A program made the translations under genes and the position numbers. The notes beneath the pieces were generated by a model, which was given only the letters and a program-made list of their open reading frames with translations, ran no database searches and had not been told where the DNA came from. This document shows, one piece after another, positions 40,462-53,837 of a stretch of DNA of 64,000 nt (within the stretch, counting starts at the first letter, position 1; each line of letters opens with the position of its first letter). Source of the stretch: Sinohyriopsis cumingii (lineage: Eukaryota > Mollusca > Bivalvia > Unionida > Unionidae); the NCBI GenBank assembly GCA_028554795.2, contig CM068826.1, positions 99,903,846 through 99,967,845 of the forward strand. The letters run 5' to 3'.

Positions 40462-42442
40462 CGGTGTACCCCGCTATAACGCGAATTCGGATATAACGCG
40501 GTTGTGGCGTGGCTCCCAAAATTTGATACACATGTATTTTTCTTGTGCACAAAAAAATCTTTAAAAGTACCAAAAAAACGTAAAATGTTTATCATTTTGG
40601 GGAAGAGATCGCATATGAATAATACAAGACGATCGTTTCCTGGCTCCAGAAAATTTATATGTATATATTTTTCTCATACACAAAAAAGTATTTTTCTCAT
40701 ACACGAAAAAGTATTTTTTTTTTTCTTTCTTCTTAAAAGTAAGAAGAAGAAAAAAGCATTAAAAGTTTATTTTGGGATCGCATAGGTCTACAACAATGTC
40801 GCAAACTTGGATTGTTTTTCCTTATTGACTGCAAAACATACAATGTGGCTTTTTTTATTTGTTGGCAACATTGTTGGCTGTTTAAACTTTTATATACAAC
40901 CATTGGTTTGGAGTGCAGAAATTTAGAGGCCCCATGAAAGGAAGCCGCAAACTGGATATAAAATGCACTGAAATTTATCAATTGTTACATAAACAAATTC
41001 TTTGTCCATACTTACAAACCATCTAAACAGTGCATTGTTATATCATAATCCGCTTATCCTGACATCTAGCATGAGTTCTGTATGTTGTGAAATATCCGCT
41101 TTTTTGTTGTTGACATTTCTGGTAATGGAGATCAACCGGACGAGGCATTGTCTTGTAATCTATCTTTCATCGGATTTTCGGCTGCTTGCTAGTAATTAAT
41201 ATATTTACAAAGACTGACATTTGTATGTGGATGGTGAGTAAAATGCCTCTTCGTTTCACTCAGAATTAAGTCTTTCAGAAAGTTCATGTTTTCTGCAATA
41301 ATCCCTGTCATCAGAACACCTGGGTCTCTATCGTCCGTTGACCCTTTGTTAATTTTCAGACGCATGTGTGTAAGGCACCATCATGCTACTACAGTGCCAC
41401 AAATGTAAAAAAAAAAAAAAAAAAAAAATACATCTTACTTATTCATTTATTCAGTAGGCATGGAGGGACTTTAACTAGAATAGTCTAAACGATGGCCAAT
41501 TCCTTTTTATAAATGTACCCAAATAAAATAGTTTGTCTGAAATTTCAAAGGAAACAGATTACCTTTGAAGCACCGACTGTTATGAAAACGTAATCAGCAA
41601 ATGGAAAAAATACCAGTCTCAATCATGCAATACAGTTATTTGATATTGCCGCCACAAAAAAAAAAGGGCATTCGTTTGGTTCTCCAAAGCTGTCCTTTAG
41701 CGTTGACTTAAATAGCGCATGCACCCTTCATCAAAGAAAGCCGACTACAATCTTTCAATAACAGCAAATAACTTTTCTTCAAAGGAAGTCAGTACCAACC
41801 TTAAATAGAAGTGATGGAATCTGATGGATTTTTGCATTTTCCAATGTGACTGGAACACATTATCTGTGCTGTGAAAGTTTCCTTTTTGTAGGGAATAAGT
41901 TTATGGCTTAAAATGCAAACTAACTTTTACCGACTTGGAACGTACTTTAAAGTAAATGTGCTTCGTCATCCGTTACATGATTGTGGTATGTTTTTCCACT
42001 GAATTCAGACCAACATGACCTGTTACAAAATTAATGAATATTTTAAAGCTGCGTGTACATATTTTCGATGGAATCACTTGTATTGTGGATTCAGTGTATA
42101 TCATGATGAGGTTCACAGGTGAGTACACAGTGTTGATACTCTATTCATGCTATACATTAGACATTTATATATAAACAGGATTAATGTATATGTACCAAAT
42201 CGTGGTCCTCTAAATAAAGTAAACTATTATATTATGTCTTCCTTGTTTTCACTACAGGTGTATTTCACATCAATTCAAGATGGTAACTGTGCCGACGAAG
42301 CATGTATTTTACCGCCCGTATTTATTACCCACCCACCCCACCAGGGAGGGGGGGGCATTTTCTTCAGCTAACTGACTTGGTTGCATATAACGCGGTCGGG
42401 TTTTATGGCTCCCAACTACCGTGTTATAGTGGGGTCACACTC
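40462..42442. mobile_element. second pogo/Tigger-like element with TA duplication
   Basis: The left end CGGTGTACCCCGCTATAACG and the right end, inverse GAGTGTGACCCCACTATAAC, are flanked by TA (40460-40461, 42443-42444). Both carry subterminal ATATAACGCGG and GGCTCCCAA motifs. About 1.98 kb with no recognisable transposase. Short tandem TATTTTTCTCATACAC-like units lie near 40666-40716, and an A(19+) run at 41409. Confidence 0.7.
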
Positions 42443-42444
42443 TA

Positions 42445-44099
42445 GTTATGGGTAAGTATTTTGTGCTAAGCAGAGCGGAGACCCCACCCTAACATACTTG
42501 GAGTTACGTATTTCTTCCCTTAAACACTAAATTCACTTTTTTATTATTGTATACAGCAATAATGGTAAGTCTTAGGACAGGAAAAACAATTATTTTCTGT
42601 GACCCAAGACTTATATGCATGTAAGAATATAACATTTTTAGTTTCATATGCTTATAGACATTTATGTAAAGACAAAATTGGCAAGATCGCCATATGTCAC
42701 ACTGCAGTGACCAGCTCTTTTCAGTTACTATGTCAATAAATAACAAATTGCTATTAGAGGGTACACTCAAGTGTAACCTTTATTAGCTTTGGTATTTGGC
42801 AGATGCACATATATGGGCTGTTTATGTATTCTATGTAGAAGAGTCTACTTCCTTTTTTAAACTGTCTGCCTCATACTTGGACAAAAAGATACAATACATT
42901 AAATGAATACTGTACCTGTCACACACCCCGTAAATTGAACAGAAAGTGTGACACAACTGGATTTCCTTCAGCTTTCTTCACTGAATAATATTTGCTTATC
43001 ATGTGCCGCACTGCATATTGAAAGTTGAGGTGTTGTATAGTGAAGGTAAAACTATATCTGCCAATGGATGCGGTGAATGTATATAACAGGTTGTTCTTAT
43101 TTATTGCTGGAACATATATAAAGAAATAAACAGTTTTATTTCTCTTTAAATATGACTTTTGATTAAATATGAGTTTATCAATCAAGGTTATAAATAATCT
43201 CTAATTAGAACTTTTGAAATATGTCATCAGAGAGTATCCAAATGCTGAATCTGTAGATATTCCATTTCAGAATTATATTTTCTCTTTAGATACTTTCCCT
43301 AATCACATTACATTAGGAATATTAGCAGCTTGACTTCACAACTCCAGCCCTACTAAAAGATGTACATCATTTGTTTCTAGCTCATATAGACAGAGGGCAA
43401 TAACTCTTGCCCATTACTCCCCCTTGTCACATACATGTGTTGCCAGTTTTTTAGCTTTGCTGCTGTACTGATAACATCATACAGTGTACCTCCGACAATC
43501 CAAGTCATCTTAGTTTTCAAATTGGACCATCCAACCTTAATTTTGTATTTATTTTGTTGGACAATCATTCTTCTACAGGTTGTATCCATTAGTTTTACAG
43601 TTTCTGCCAAATTTGATTGACTTCGTCAGCTTTATGGACTTCATCTTTTTAAAACCACGTTAAACCATGCTTTCACTGACCTCATGTTGTCATTTACAAA
43701 TTGGCATGACACTGGCCATTTTTCCATTCACCATTAGTAACGAAGATGGGTTAGCGAGTTGATAACATGCTGATTTGTTAATTTATGCTTTTTTTTCTTG
43801 TGTCATTTCAGTAGAAATGTCAAAAAATTGCATCCAATGCATAAGTTCAAAGCAGTCTAGAAGGCATCAAAATTGCTAATTTATGTTTTGTTTTCTAAAT
43901 GCATGATATGCAAAAGTTCAGAACAAAGAAGTCAACTTTTGTTTATATATGCAAATTGTGTATCAACTTTGATACACAACATGTGCAATACATGGATGGA
44001 GGAAGTCTGGGCTACAGTTTTAGCCTTAATATGATGGAGATTTCAATGAGAAATCCGTACATCCTGCCAGGTCCTTGGATTGGCCAGTACTATTGATAG
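42445..44099. other. MSH4 intron 3, no gene recognised
   Basis: Only chance frames on both strands. No transposon ends or RNA genes that I can support. Confidence 0.35.
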
Positions 44100-45650
44100 C
44101 CATCTAACCATCCCAGCGTGGGGACCTTTTTTATCAAATTGCCCAGGCCAACTAGGATTTATGGTGATCTTAATGATAGATCTGTCCATTTAGCTGTACC
44201 GTCAGTGACATACCCTTACTATGACAGAGATTTCAGAAAGAAATCTGTCCATCCAACTAGGCCTAAAGCGGCCAGTACCAGTGATAGCAGGACCATCTTC
44301 TATGCTACCAGGATCCTGGTCGACCATACACCAGGCAAACCAGCCAGCTGTTCCAGCAGCGGTGTACTTCATATGTTCACTTTGTAACTTATCCAAATGG
44401 GAGAGTTAGTGAAGTTTTCAAAAGGATGAGATTGATTTGATCAATGCCACCTACAATGGCTTATCCAGAGCTGCAAGCAGAACCAGGTCAGGACTCAACA
44501 CAAAGTGAGTGATCTAGCTTTTTCCCCAATTGGCTAAAATTAAAGAGATCAATAACTGCCTTTAAGGTATATTGGATGACCCAGGGAATTCTAAGGTCTT
44601 CTTTTCATCAAGCCAAGTACCAGTGATATTCTCAGCTCAATTATATAACACTCATATACCTTCAGTACTACTCTCCTGGACTTGATTTTTAAAAACAATT
44701 GTGCAGCAGGTCACATGCCTGCTCAAAGCTAGACTAAAGTTCAGAACTTAGTCACTATGTCTTCAGTGTTACGTTTAAAGACTGTGTTGACTGCTTTGGC
44801 CAACTTTAACCTGATATGACATGACACATGTCTGCAGCCCACCTCACTCAAGTCAAATCCTATCCTGGTTTTATGAATGATCCCATTTGGGTCACTGTTA
44901 TTCTTTTGAGGAAAATCAAAGAAATTTGGAAGCTCAGCATGTAAGGAACTTTTCCTTCAACTCGTCGCTCAACCCACACAGACATTTTAAAACAATCAGC
45001 CTCCCTCCCCCAACTGCCTAGAGGCAATAAGCAGACTTGGGACAAGGTATCTTTTCAGTCAGATGTGCAATATAGATTGTGGCCCATTGCTAGGAGACAA
45101 GAGTCTAACATAGCTAGAAGGCAATCATACAGAGGCAAAAAGAAACCAAGTTTCTTCACCTTCTAGCCACCTAGCTCTAGACATTGACCTACTGTACCCA
45201 CTGCTTACCGGTTGATAGCTGCCTCCTGCAGTTTCAGACTCACTGGACCTCTCTATTCCCTGAGACCAGTTGGTTGATCCAGTTTATTTCAGAGAGGCTT
45301 TGGATTTCATTTATCCACCACATCCCCTTTCCTCCTCTCTCATATTCACAAACTTACCTTTAAATCGTGAGAAGGATGCCTTTCTACAACAGGAGATACG
45401 TTCACTCATTGAAAAACAGGTGAAGATTGTGGTCATATAGTAGAAGCTGTTGGTTGGCATGCAGAATCAACCTTCTGGAGTTTTTATCCCAGAGATTTAG
45501 TTTTGCAGAGGCAAACCTTGAATTTGGTAGGTCCATTGGCAGCAGCCCAGATGATCACCATACAAATTTAAAACAATCAACACAGAATACCACTTCGCTG
45601 GGCTTGGTAATGAAATTTTATAGGTAAGAAGATTTCAACAATTATCTTAA
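44100..45650 (+). mobile_element. DIRS-like retrotransposon relic (gag/early pol region)
   Basis: Plus-strand fragments include FQRGFGFHLSTTSPF and a downstream stretch before the RT core, which resemble the region leading into DIRS reverse transcriptase (RGYxIPF...PP). Many stops interrupt it. The call rests partly on the clearer DIRS relics further right; it has no preserved ends. Confidence 0.35.
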
Positions 45651-48240
45651 CCATATGTAGGGGTCATGGATCAAATGACACTTGGCTGTGTTGCTTATAT
45701 AATTTGGAGAACAAGTTATCATTAGAATGGGTAATCAGCCATCATTCCCTAGAACGATACCCACGGTAGAGGTCAGATACTCAGCATTTTGTCCTCCTGT
45801 CACCTATTCTCTTAACATAGTATAATTGGGGAATGTGTTTGAAGGAGGAAGCAACTTTCTGAGTAAATTAAGTTTCTCAAAGATTACTTATACAATCACA
45901 TTTATTAAAAACCCTCCCAACCACTCCACCTTGTGAGTATCCTTGTCAGTATATCACTCAGCTAATACACTAGCAATACCTGGCAATGGCAAGGGATTCT
46001 TAGGTAATGGGCAGGAGTTATTGCCGTTTGTCTGTATGAAATATACAGAAAGGGACAATTTTCGTCATTTAGTAGGGCTGGATTCGCATGGTAGCAGGCT
46101 AATATTTCTAATGTAATGTGATTGGGTAACTGTTCTCGGGGAAACATAATATACATAAGATATTAAAAAAGTGAACAAAACTTATTCATCTCATTTGTTG
46201 ATATATAATTGCTAACTTGATTGTCACTGAGCAGTCCTTTACATTGTTATCTTTTTTGCATTTCAAACCAGATGGGAGATTTCATTTTAGACAAGGAGCC
46301 TGCTTAGTGTCATTTTCATTTGCAGTGAAACTTTGGATGTATGGCCTACACGTTAAGGTCAAGCGTGTCATCTGCATCTAAAGTATGCAGTGCCTTAATT
46401 CTGATATTTTAAACACATTGAAAAAAATGGGGAACAATATCTCCTTACATCTCAACATTACGGAAATTAGAGCTTATGGAACACTATAAACTACATTACT
46501 GACCATACCTGTTGTCTGGAAAAACACAAACTTGCCCACAGAAATATGGATACTGTATTAGTGTTAAAGTTTCATTTGGTTTGAAGTGTGAAGATGACTG
46601 TGTTAGGGACCACTTGGTCTTTGAGTTAGAAATTATAAATCAGTGAATGAAATGAGTATATTTTGTGCATTGTTTTGATATCCATGGTGCATTTTGCTTT
46701 TAAAATATATAGTGTGGTACAAACTTGTGGAGGGTTAGGCAGAAACTTTAAAATTGAAATATGTACCTTTTGATAATTATTGTACAAAGTTTTAAGATAG
46801 TGAAATTGAAACTATTTTGATAAATAGTATAAGAAACACCACAGATTGATGGTACATTTTTAAATTGCACAATATTTTTATAATTTGTTTTCTTATTTTT
46901 CTTACATTTCTACAAGTAATAAATACAGTTATAAAATTTCAGATCGATTGTTACTTATCAGGCAATTTTCTATACAGCAGTAGGAGAAAAGAAAGGACCA
47001 GGCTGCTGTATATATAATGAAAGTTGCTGCCAAGCAGGCTGAGTACAGCTAAACCAGATTTTGAGCATGTGTTTTTCACATATAAAAAAAGGTAGTTTTG
47101 TTTCTTCTTTGAATACTACTACCTCGCAAATTCAGCCCTCCCAGATACTACTTTTATTTAAAGGGAGCTAATATTCGTCTGTCAACCTATGTGACAGTCA
47201 GGCAGAGTTATCTCCCCTTAAACTATAAGACTTGTTGAGAGTCTAAGCACCCATCAGATACTACTTCCACTCATGCCAAGAAGCACACTCTTGTCATGAG
47301 AGACCTTGCAAAAACCTTGAGCTTTTAACTTCTAAGAAAAGTATATTCCATCTATATTTCCAATTTTTTCTCCTTCTATCCTGACAAAGTTCTGCCTTTA
47401 CAATTTGCTATCATCATCACACATTTAGGTACTTACATGGGGAGCCTAAGCAACTTCACATTCAGTTCGGGTTATAATTATTTTGTACATGCAAGTCTCT
47501 TGTGCTAATAAAAGCTCGTATTACATTTGTAATTCTATTATGAAAGGATACATATATGGTGAATTTCTATTCCAAGGAATTAATAGCGTCCAGGCACCAA
47601 CTTCATTGTTGTTTGCTGTGGGCCTTTTTCCCACAGGTAATTGCCTCATAATGCACATTGTTGCACCTACTTTGTATGTATCTTTAACAGTGCTTCAATT
47701 AACAGGAGTTGAGATAAGTGGGGAAAAATTTGCTTAGCAAAGAAGGATTTTTAGGGACTGGACTAAAATGCTCAACATACATCAGTTTTCGAGATAACCG
47801 AGGTTGAGATAAGCGGGTTTGACTGTATGTATAATTCCGCTATTTATGGTACATACAGGTGATTTTGCTTGACTGTGGCATCCTTAGCCTTGGCATTCCA
47901 TGCTTAATGATTCTACCTGTGCATGCTATCCTTGACCTTCCCTACAGGTAACATTGTAATTGAGATCATCTGCAATCAGGTTTTTTCACGTAACCATCAT
48001 TTGGTATAGCTCTGCTTCCATGCTGTATTCACACATCACATATGCAGACCCACAAGTTTATACTTTTCCTTCAATGTGGTATTGTGATTATATTGTACCT
48101 GTACTCTGACATTGCCTTATTAGACTGCCTGTTATCAATTTCTGGGTCAACCTTTTAAGATTTAGCTCTGCACTGACATACATTCTTAAAAGACAGGTGC
48201 AGGGCAACCGTTTTATATATTTTTATACATTTTGCTCTAT
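45651..48240. other. MSH4 intron 3, mostly non-coding
   Basis: Non-coding DNA. At 47700-47826 GTTGAGATAAGTGGGG and GTTGAGATAAGCGGGTTTGA resemble the right end of another pogo/Tigger-like transposon; a matching left end was not found. Confidence 0.4.
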
Positions 48241-50160
48241 TTGTCTTACAGATTTGTACTATGGCAAAGTGCAGAAACACAGCTTAGGACGAAGACCTCA
48301 CCAGTCTGCATGCTAACCTTTCCTCATTGTGAGAATTTTTGGTGGACAAAGGAGATATATCAACCTGCCCTTAAGCCACATAATAGAGGACATTGAAATG
48401 CTCTCAGCATTTCTGGCAACTTCCTCTACCTTGCCCCCTATTGTGGAACAGTAAGGGACTGAGATAACACTCAGCCATGTTCCCTTTCACTCAACAGACA
48501 GGTTACATGGATCAGACATCTCATAACCAGAGCCGGCTGATGATCCTAACAATATCCTCCCCACCTGGATGGCCTATTTCCATTACATTAGGCCTAGGCC
48601 ATATACTAGGGATGATGAAAGGCCAAAACATCAATATTACTGGCTCAATCACTAACAGCCTGGCAAACCCAACTTTTTCAGACATGCAGGGACAGTCTAA
48701 CCCTCATATCACCTTGAGACACTCATTCACCATGATGCCATGAATAGTTCCTCATGCCTCAACAGATGCCACTTTGCAATTTCTGTACACTCTGCCACAA
48801 GAAGATGCTCTTTACTCTTTGCTGTCTCAAAATCAAAGTTTCTAATTCAGGGCATTCTGTGAGGTTTAGTGAGTGACAGACTTCATCAGCTGAGTCTCAA
48901 GCACTACAGGGGACCTTAACTTCACCTCATGCAACCAAGATGATGTTACTTGCTATCCAGTGCTGTCATTTATTCTGCACTATCCTATGGCATGGGAAGA
49001 TTCAGCCTTCTGAGCCTCCATTGAGGACGTTTTTCAAATATGACCCTCAGAGTTATGCTCTCCTCCTATCCCATCAACAACAAGGACCAAAGCTCCAGCA
49101 TTTGTTGATCTTATGATGGAACAGTAGAGTCCTATTTCAATTGCTTCCAAAGTCTGGGAGTGTTACAGACATTCTGACCCATCTTTATCTCAGTTCATCA
49201 GTGGTTCTTCCTTTGCCACACACCAGTCTTTCATTTGGAAACTCCAGCAGTCAGATCGCAGCATTGGTGATGACAAAGCTACACTCCATATGTATGGACT
49301 GGATGGTCACAGATGACACTCGGCATTTGCTGCGCAATATTGTTGTTGGACTTTTATCTCCATGGCTATCTACCAACTTAGCTTATCTTCTCCCACTCTG
49401 AATACCTCAGAGCTTGAATGGGATTTGGTCTCGAGAATCGTCCGAGTACTGAATAGAGCCGCTCAACACTCATTGTGGACTTAAACAGTGCATACCTTCA
49501 TGTCCCTATTCACAAGGCTTCCAGGATGTTCCTGTGATTTGCCTACAACATTAAGTACCAATTCAGGGAAATCCCATTGGGGCTCAGCATGGGCCCCGGG
49601 TCTTCACTCGTCTGTTGAATCAAGTAATGGTGCATATCTAGACCATTTCTGTGGTGGCAACATCAAGTTACCTGGACAACATACTGCAGAAACATCATTC
49701 AGTTAGATCTAACAAGACATGGTAACCCTTGTTACCAATCTGGACTTCTCATCTACAAGGAAAAATCCTTCCTAGTACCATCTCAGCAATTTGTTCACCT
49801 AGGTATGGAGTTCAATACACAGGCAACATGTTATCTCCCGCAGGATTGGGAATTGAAATCCAAACCATGGTAGCACCTTTACTTTCAAGGCATTCTATCT
49901 GCATGGGAATTTCTTTGCCTACTTGGCAGCAGACCTCAATTTCCTAGGTCGCTTTCCTATGCACCCATTGCAGATGATTCTTCTGCCTGATTGGAGGACT
50001 AAAGTTTGCCCACTGGAGCATCCTCTCACCATCTGAACACAATTGAGGCACCATCTGCAGAATTGTGTCAACATAACTTGGTTCACAGTGGGTATACATC
50101 TACAAGTACAATAGCCTAAGATTACAGTCTGTACCAATGCAAGTATGGAAGGCTGGGGAA
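48241..50160 (+). mobile_element. DIRS-type retrotransposon relic (RT part)
   Basis: Near 49470-49620 the plus strand reads IVDLNSAYLHVPIHKASRMF, then YNIKYQFREIPLGLSMGPG, which are reverse-transcriptase motifs of the DIRS group, with stops and frame changes. FVHLGMEFNTQ follows near 49793. Upstream, a gag-like region is heavily decayed. Its RNase H part is continued at 51360-52050, after later insertions. Confidence 0.65.
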
Positions 50161-50656
50161 ACCACTCACTACCATCTTGAATGTACTAATGAACACACAA
50201 GTGTTTTAGTGCCATCAACTGAAAGATATTTGCAAATTGAGTTGATGCGTCTCAGCTCAACATATGCAGCCTTGCATATGTTCATGACATGTTGGTGCAA
50301 TGTGAGAGTACTGTCCAGAGTAACACCTAGGTTTCATACTGACTGCATGAATTTAATGTTGGTGTTGCTGATATTTTTTGTTTGAGGTAAAGGATGAGAA
50401 AGTCTTTGTGTTGTGATCAGAATGGCCTCAGTTTTATCATCATTCATCTGCAGCTTGTTACATGTCATCCATGATTTCACATCAGAAATGCACCTCTCTA
50501 CACCTTGGATGGTAGCATTAACTTCAGTTGGGTGGCTAGATTTGTATATTTGGGTGTCGTCTGCATACAATTGGTGAGACACTGGATGATGATCTATGAC
50601 ACTTGAGAGCGGCTGAGTGTATAGAATAAAGAGAACAGGTCCAAGAACAGACCCCT
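50161..50656 (-). mobile_element. LINE reverse-transcriptase fragment
   Basis: The minus strand reads SHQLYADDTQIYKSSHPTEV, the YADD-type catalytic motif of non-LTR reverse transcriptase, followed by CNKLQMNDDKTEAILI and LGVTLDSTLTLHQHV in the usual order. Frames break at about 50334. It is of the CR1/Jockey-like kind by motif. It lies in inverse orientation inside the DIRS relic. Confidence 0.75.
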
Positions 50657-51352
50657 ACCATAAGATATCTGGAGAACGTATTATCACCCAAGGAATTCTT
50701 TCACAACAAAGAAATTAGTTAGCTTGCAGAGACAAATGCATTATTTTTGGCTTACAAAGTCAGGTTGCTATTGCAGATTTTGTTGGTGTGTAACTTTGCT
50801 GCACTAAGAGAAAGATTTAATAAAAGAGAAGCATAACTCACTAAACAGAAGATGAATCATTAGTCTCTTTGATTTTTGGATAAATATTTCCTTGGATGAA
50901 GTACAATAAAACCAATAATAGTACACATTTTATGACAGGCAGTAAATTAACTGCCATTTGTTTAAAAAGATTTTTTAGGGTTTTTGTATTGGCTTATGTA
51001 TGTTGTATGTGATGTTTTGTTGTATAATATTCCTACAAAAAGATTTATAAGGAGACTGTTGAAAGTACACCTTTAAAGTAAAAGAAAAATGAACTAATAA
51101 ACTTATTCTGTGAATGGACAATGCATTTATTTATTAGTTTTACATGTTGGTTTTTTATTTTCTAATGAGAGATCGAATGAAAGAGAGAGAGAATGTTGTG
51201 CAAGTTGCAATCCCCTATTTCAAGCAGAAAAAGTACGAGTCAGATGAAAATTTGTCAGGACATTTTTAACTCCCACATTTTTCATTTGACCCCTGGTTCT
51301 GACACAAAGTTTTTATTTTGACACTCCATATTACACCCCTGGGGGAAAAACT
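50657..51352 (+). repeat. truncated second copy of the 28.5-29.2 kb repeat
   Basis: It shares TAAGATATCTGGAGAAC, CACAACAAAGAAAT, TTGCAGAGACAAATGC, GGCAGTAAATTAACT and CACCCCTGGGGG with 28530-29172 in the same order and orientation. Its left end is missing; the right end stops near the element terminus (GGGGGAAAAACTGTC). Confidence 0.75.
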
Positions 51353-51359
51353 GTCATTT

Positions 51360-52050
51360 ATTCCCCAGGAACAACTTCATGATAGTAAATTCTGATGATG
51401 ATGGCCATTATGAAAGCCTTTCACTGGGTGGCAGTAATATTTGCATGGCAAGAGGGATTTCTCATTCTGTCCCACAACTCTACAGTGGTCACTTATCTCA
51501 AACAACAAGGAGGAACCAAGTCCCAAGACCTTTGAGTCCTGGTGTGGGACTTTCTAAAGTGATGTCATCAGCAAATCCACGTACAAGTTCGCTGTATCCC
51601 AGAACTCGTAACATAGTAGCCAAGTCTTTGACCCAGAATAATCAACTAATACAGGCAATACGTTCTCTTCATTCCTTGATTTTCATTCATATGTACCAGA
51701 TGGGACCAACCTTTGGTGTAACTGTTTGCAACAGAGTGGAATACCAAATTCCACACCTGTGTATCTCCAGTCTCGGACTCAAAGTCAGGGCAGTCGGCGC
51801 TCGATTGATAGATTGGAAATGGCCTGGATGCATATGCCTGCCCTCCATCACCTCTGATGTCGAAAGTGATACAGAAAACAAGAGAATCAGAGTCTCACCT
51901 ATCATCATTGAACCATCTGGATGGGAGACTCATCGTTGACAAAGGGAGTCTCCTCCAGTCAGGTTACCTAGAAGCAGTCTCACATACCTTAAGGGATTGG
52001 AGATGGTATCTGCGGGGTAAGGGGAATCACCTCCCTTCACCTTTTACCTA
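51360..52050 (+). mobile_element. DIRS-type RNase H relic
   Basis: The plus strand contains NSTVVTYLKQQGGTKS, RCIPELV and LFATEWNTKFHTCVSP, the RNase H region of DIRS elements, with several stops. It looks like the continuation of the RT relic at 48241-50160. Confidence 0.65.
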
Positions 52051-52815
52051 TTCACCTAAGCTTTTATGATTAGGTATTGTATTTAAAGAAAAACAAATTT
52101 TACCTAGTAAAACATGTTTCTTAGAGAATACATACCAAAGCAAAATACACATAACCCTCGTGGCCTCCCTGCAGTTTATTCCAGAGAGCCTGCCTTCCGC
52201 TCCAATAGTAACTGAAGGGATGGTGAACTTCTTAGTCTTTGCTGTCAATTCTTATACCTAAGGGATGATCACTATGCCCACCTGACACCTAAGTTGGAAG
52301 ACAACTTTTAGCTCCCTTGAGCTAAAGGTAGTATCTGAAAGGGCTGGATTTGCAAGGTAGTAGAAGTTCTCCTAAGGTATTATGAGTAGGTAATTATTCT
52401 TGAAGAAACATTTTTACTAGGCAAAATTGGTTTTCATTGCAAAACATATTGATGCATAGGACTAAAAGGTGATAATTAAGCATGTAAGTTAAACAAAGAT
52501 TCAATCTCTTTCTAACATTTGGACTACATATTTAAGAATCATTTGGATATATTTTGAAAAGAAAATTCTAAACAATGTTGTTGTTTTCTTCTCTTTATTT
52601 GCAACTTTAATGTTAGCAAGAATTTAAAATGTAAACAAACCTATAATTCCCAGCATGTGTCTCATAATGAAAAAGTCTCAACAACAATATTTTAACTAAA
52701 TGTAATTCTTCTGCCTTTGTGTCATATTTAAAACAGCTGATTAACTCTCTGTGATATGTCAACCTTTATGTTGCAATTGTTTGTCAGTTTTATCTTATAA
52801 TTTACTAAACAAATT
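52051..52815. other. MSH4 intron 3, no gene recognised
   Basis: Non-coding DNA without ends or domains that I can identify. Confidence 0.35.
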
Positions 52816-53104
52816 TGGACCTCTCTGGTGGCCTAGGGGTTAGAGCATCTGCCTCGGATACAGGAGGTTGTGGGTGTAAACCCCGGCTGAGTCATACCAA
52901 AGATTTATAAAAAATCATTCTAACAGCTGCCTTGCTAGGTGCTCAGCATTAAGAGGTTAGTGTTAGGACTGGTCAGCCTGCTGTCAGGATAATGTGACTG
53001 GGTGGGACATCTTGCTCATGTCTGTGGCATGATGCCCCAGTGCTAGACATCACTAGTAAAACTGCCACACTGCAGACATCATAACGATATGACTGAAAAA
53101 TTGT
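52816..53104 (+). mobile_element. tRNA-derived SINE, copy 2 of the second family
   Basis: Box A GTGGCCTAGGGGTTAGAGC and box B-like GGTTGTGGGTGTAAACCC, followed by the same body as 31278-31572 (GTTAGTGTTAGGACTGG, GGCATGATGCCCCAGTGCTA, GATATGACTGAAAAA). This copy is somewhat closer to the expected tRNA boxes. Confidence 0.8.
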
Positions 53105-53163
53105 TAAAGATTCCACAGTAATATTAATAGACAAATTGAATGTTCCTACACTTAAACTTGCTC

Positions 53164-53167
<4 letters not shown>

Positions 53168-53251
<84 letters not shown>
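53168..53251. repeat. (TA)n-(GA)n compound microsatellite
   Basis: About 25 TA units are followed directly by about 16 GA units. It produces long artificial low-complexity frames on both strands. Confidence 0.95.
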
Positions 53252-53254
<3 letters not shown>

Positions 53255-53688
53255 CACATACATGTATACATGGAAAAAGTACCATGGTATACACCACTGG
53301 CAAAAAAATATCACATTACATTGGTATAATGGTAATACTGTGCACCAGTGTACTCAACATTATACTGCTTTTGAAATCCTGACAAATTCTACATGAAGTT
53401 ATATATGTGCAGGTTTTCCGACACACCTCAGTCAAAGATTACATAGGTTAGACTGAAGTTCTGAAGATATTGACAACCAACAATCATATCCCAAAGATTG
53501 AAACTGTCGTAAACATTGTAGGGGCAATGTCTAGCATTACACAAACATGCACTCATGGGAATATCACACAATCCCAATCTTTTCTTCAGAAAGCAAGATA
53601 ATAATTATATTAAATAGACTCAATTTTGATGTTTTAATTATTTTCTATTTATTAGCAGATATATTACGGCTCTTGTTTCTCACTGCAG
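53252..53688. other. end of MSH4 intron 3
   Basis: Non-coding; it ends with CTTGTTTCTCACTGCAG, a strong splice acceptor. Confidence 0.5.
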
Positions 53689-53837
53689 CTGTTGTCGAAG
53701 GAAGAGGGCTAGCAAGAGGAGAGATTGGAATGGCCAGCATCGACCTGAAGAGCCCTGTCCTCATCTTGTCTCAATTTGCAGATACATCCACATACGTTAA
53801 GACTGTCACCAAGATACAGATATTACATCCTCTTGAG
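53689..53837 (+). CDS. MSH4: MSH4, fourth coding exon (start of the conserved MutS domain)
   Basis: Between the CACTGCAG acceptor and the GTGTGA donor the frame reads [40 protein letters not shown] and ends ILHPLE. This is a near-exact match to the most recognisable N-terminal block of MSH4 in animals. The exon begins with two bases that complete an Ala codon and ends at a codon boundary (149 bp). It fixes the identity of the gene and its plus-strand direction. Confidence 0.95.

Noticed and set aside
44118..44409. Overlapping frames of 62-89 codons that could be a gene
   Set aside because: They occur in three frames over the same bases and fall within decayed retroelement-like DNA.
52973..53382. 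Long open frames on both strands across the TA/GA tract
   Set aside because: They are low-complexity translations (Tyr-Ile and Arg-Glu repeats) of a microsatellite.
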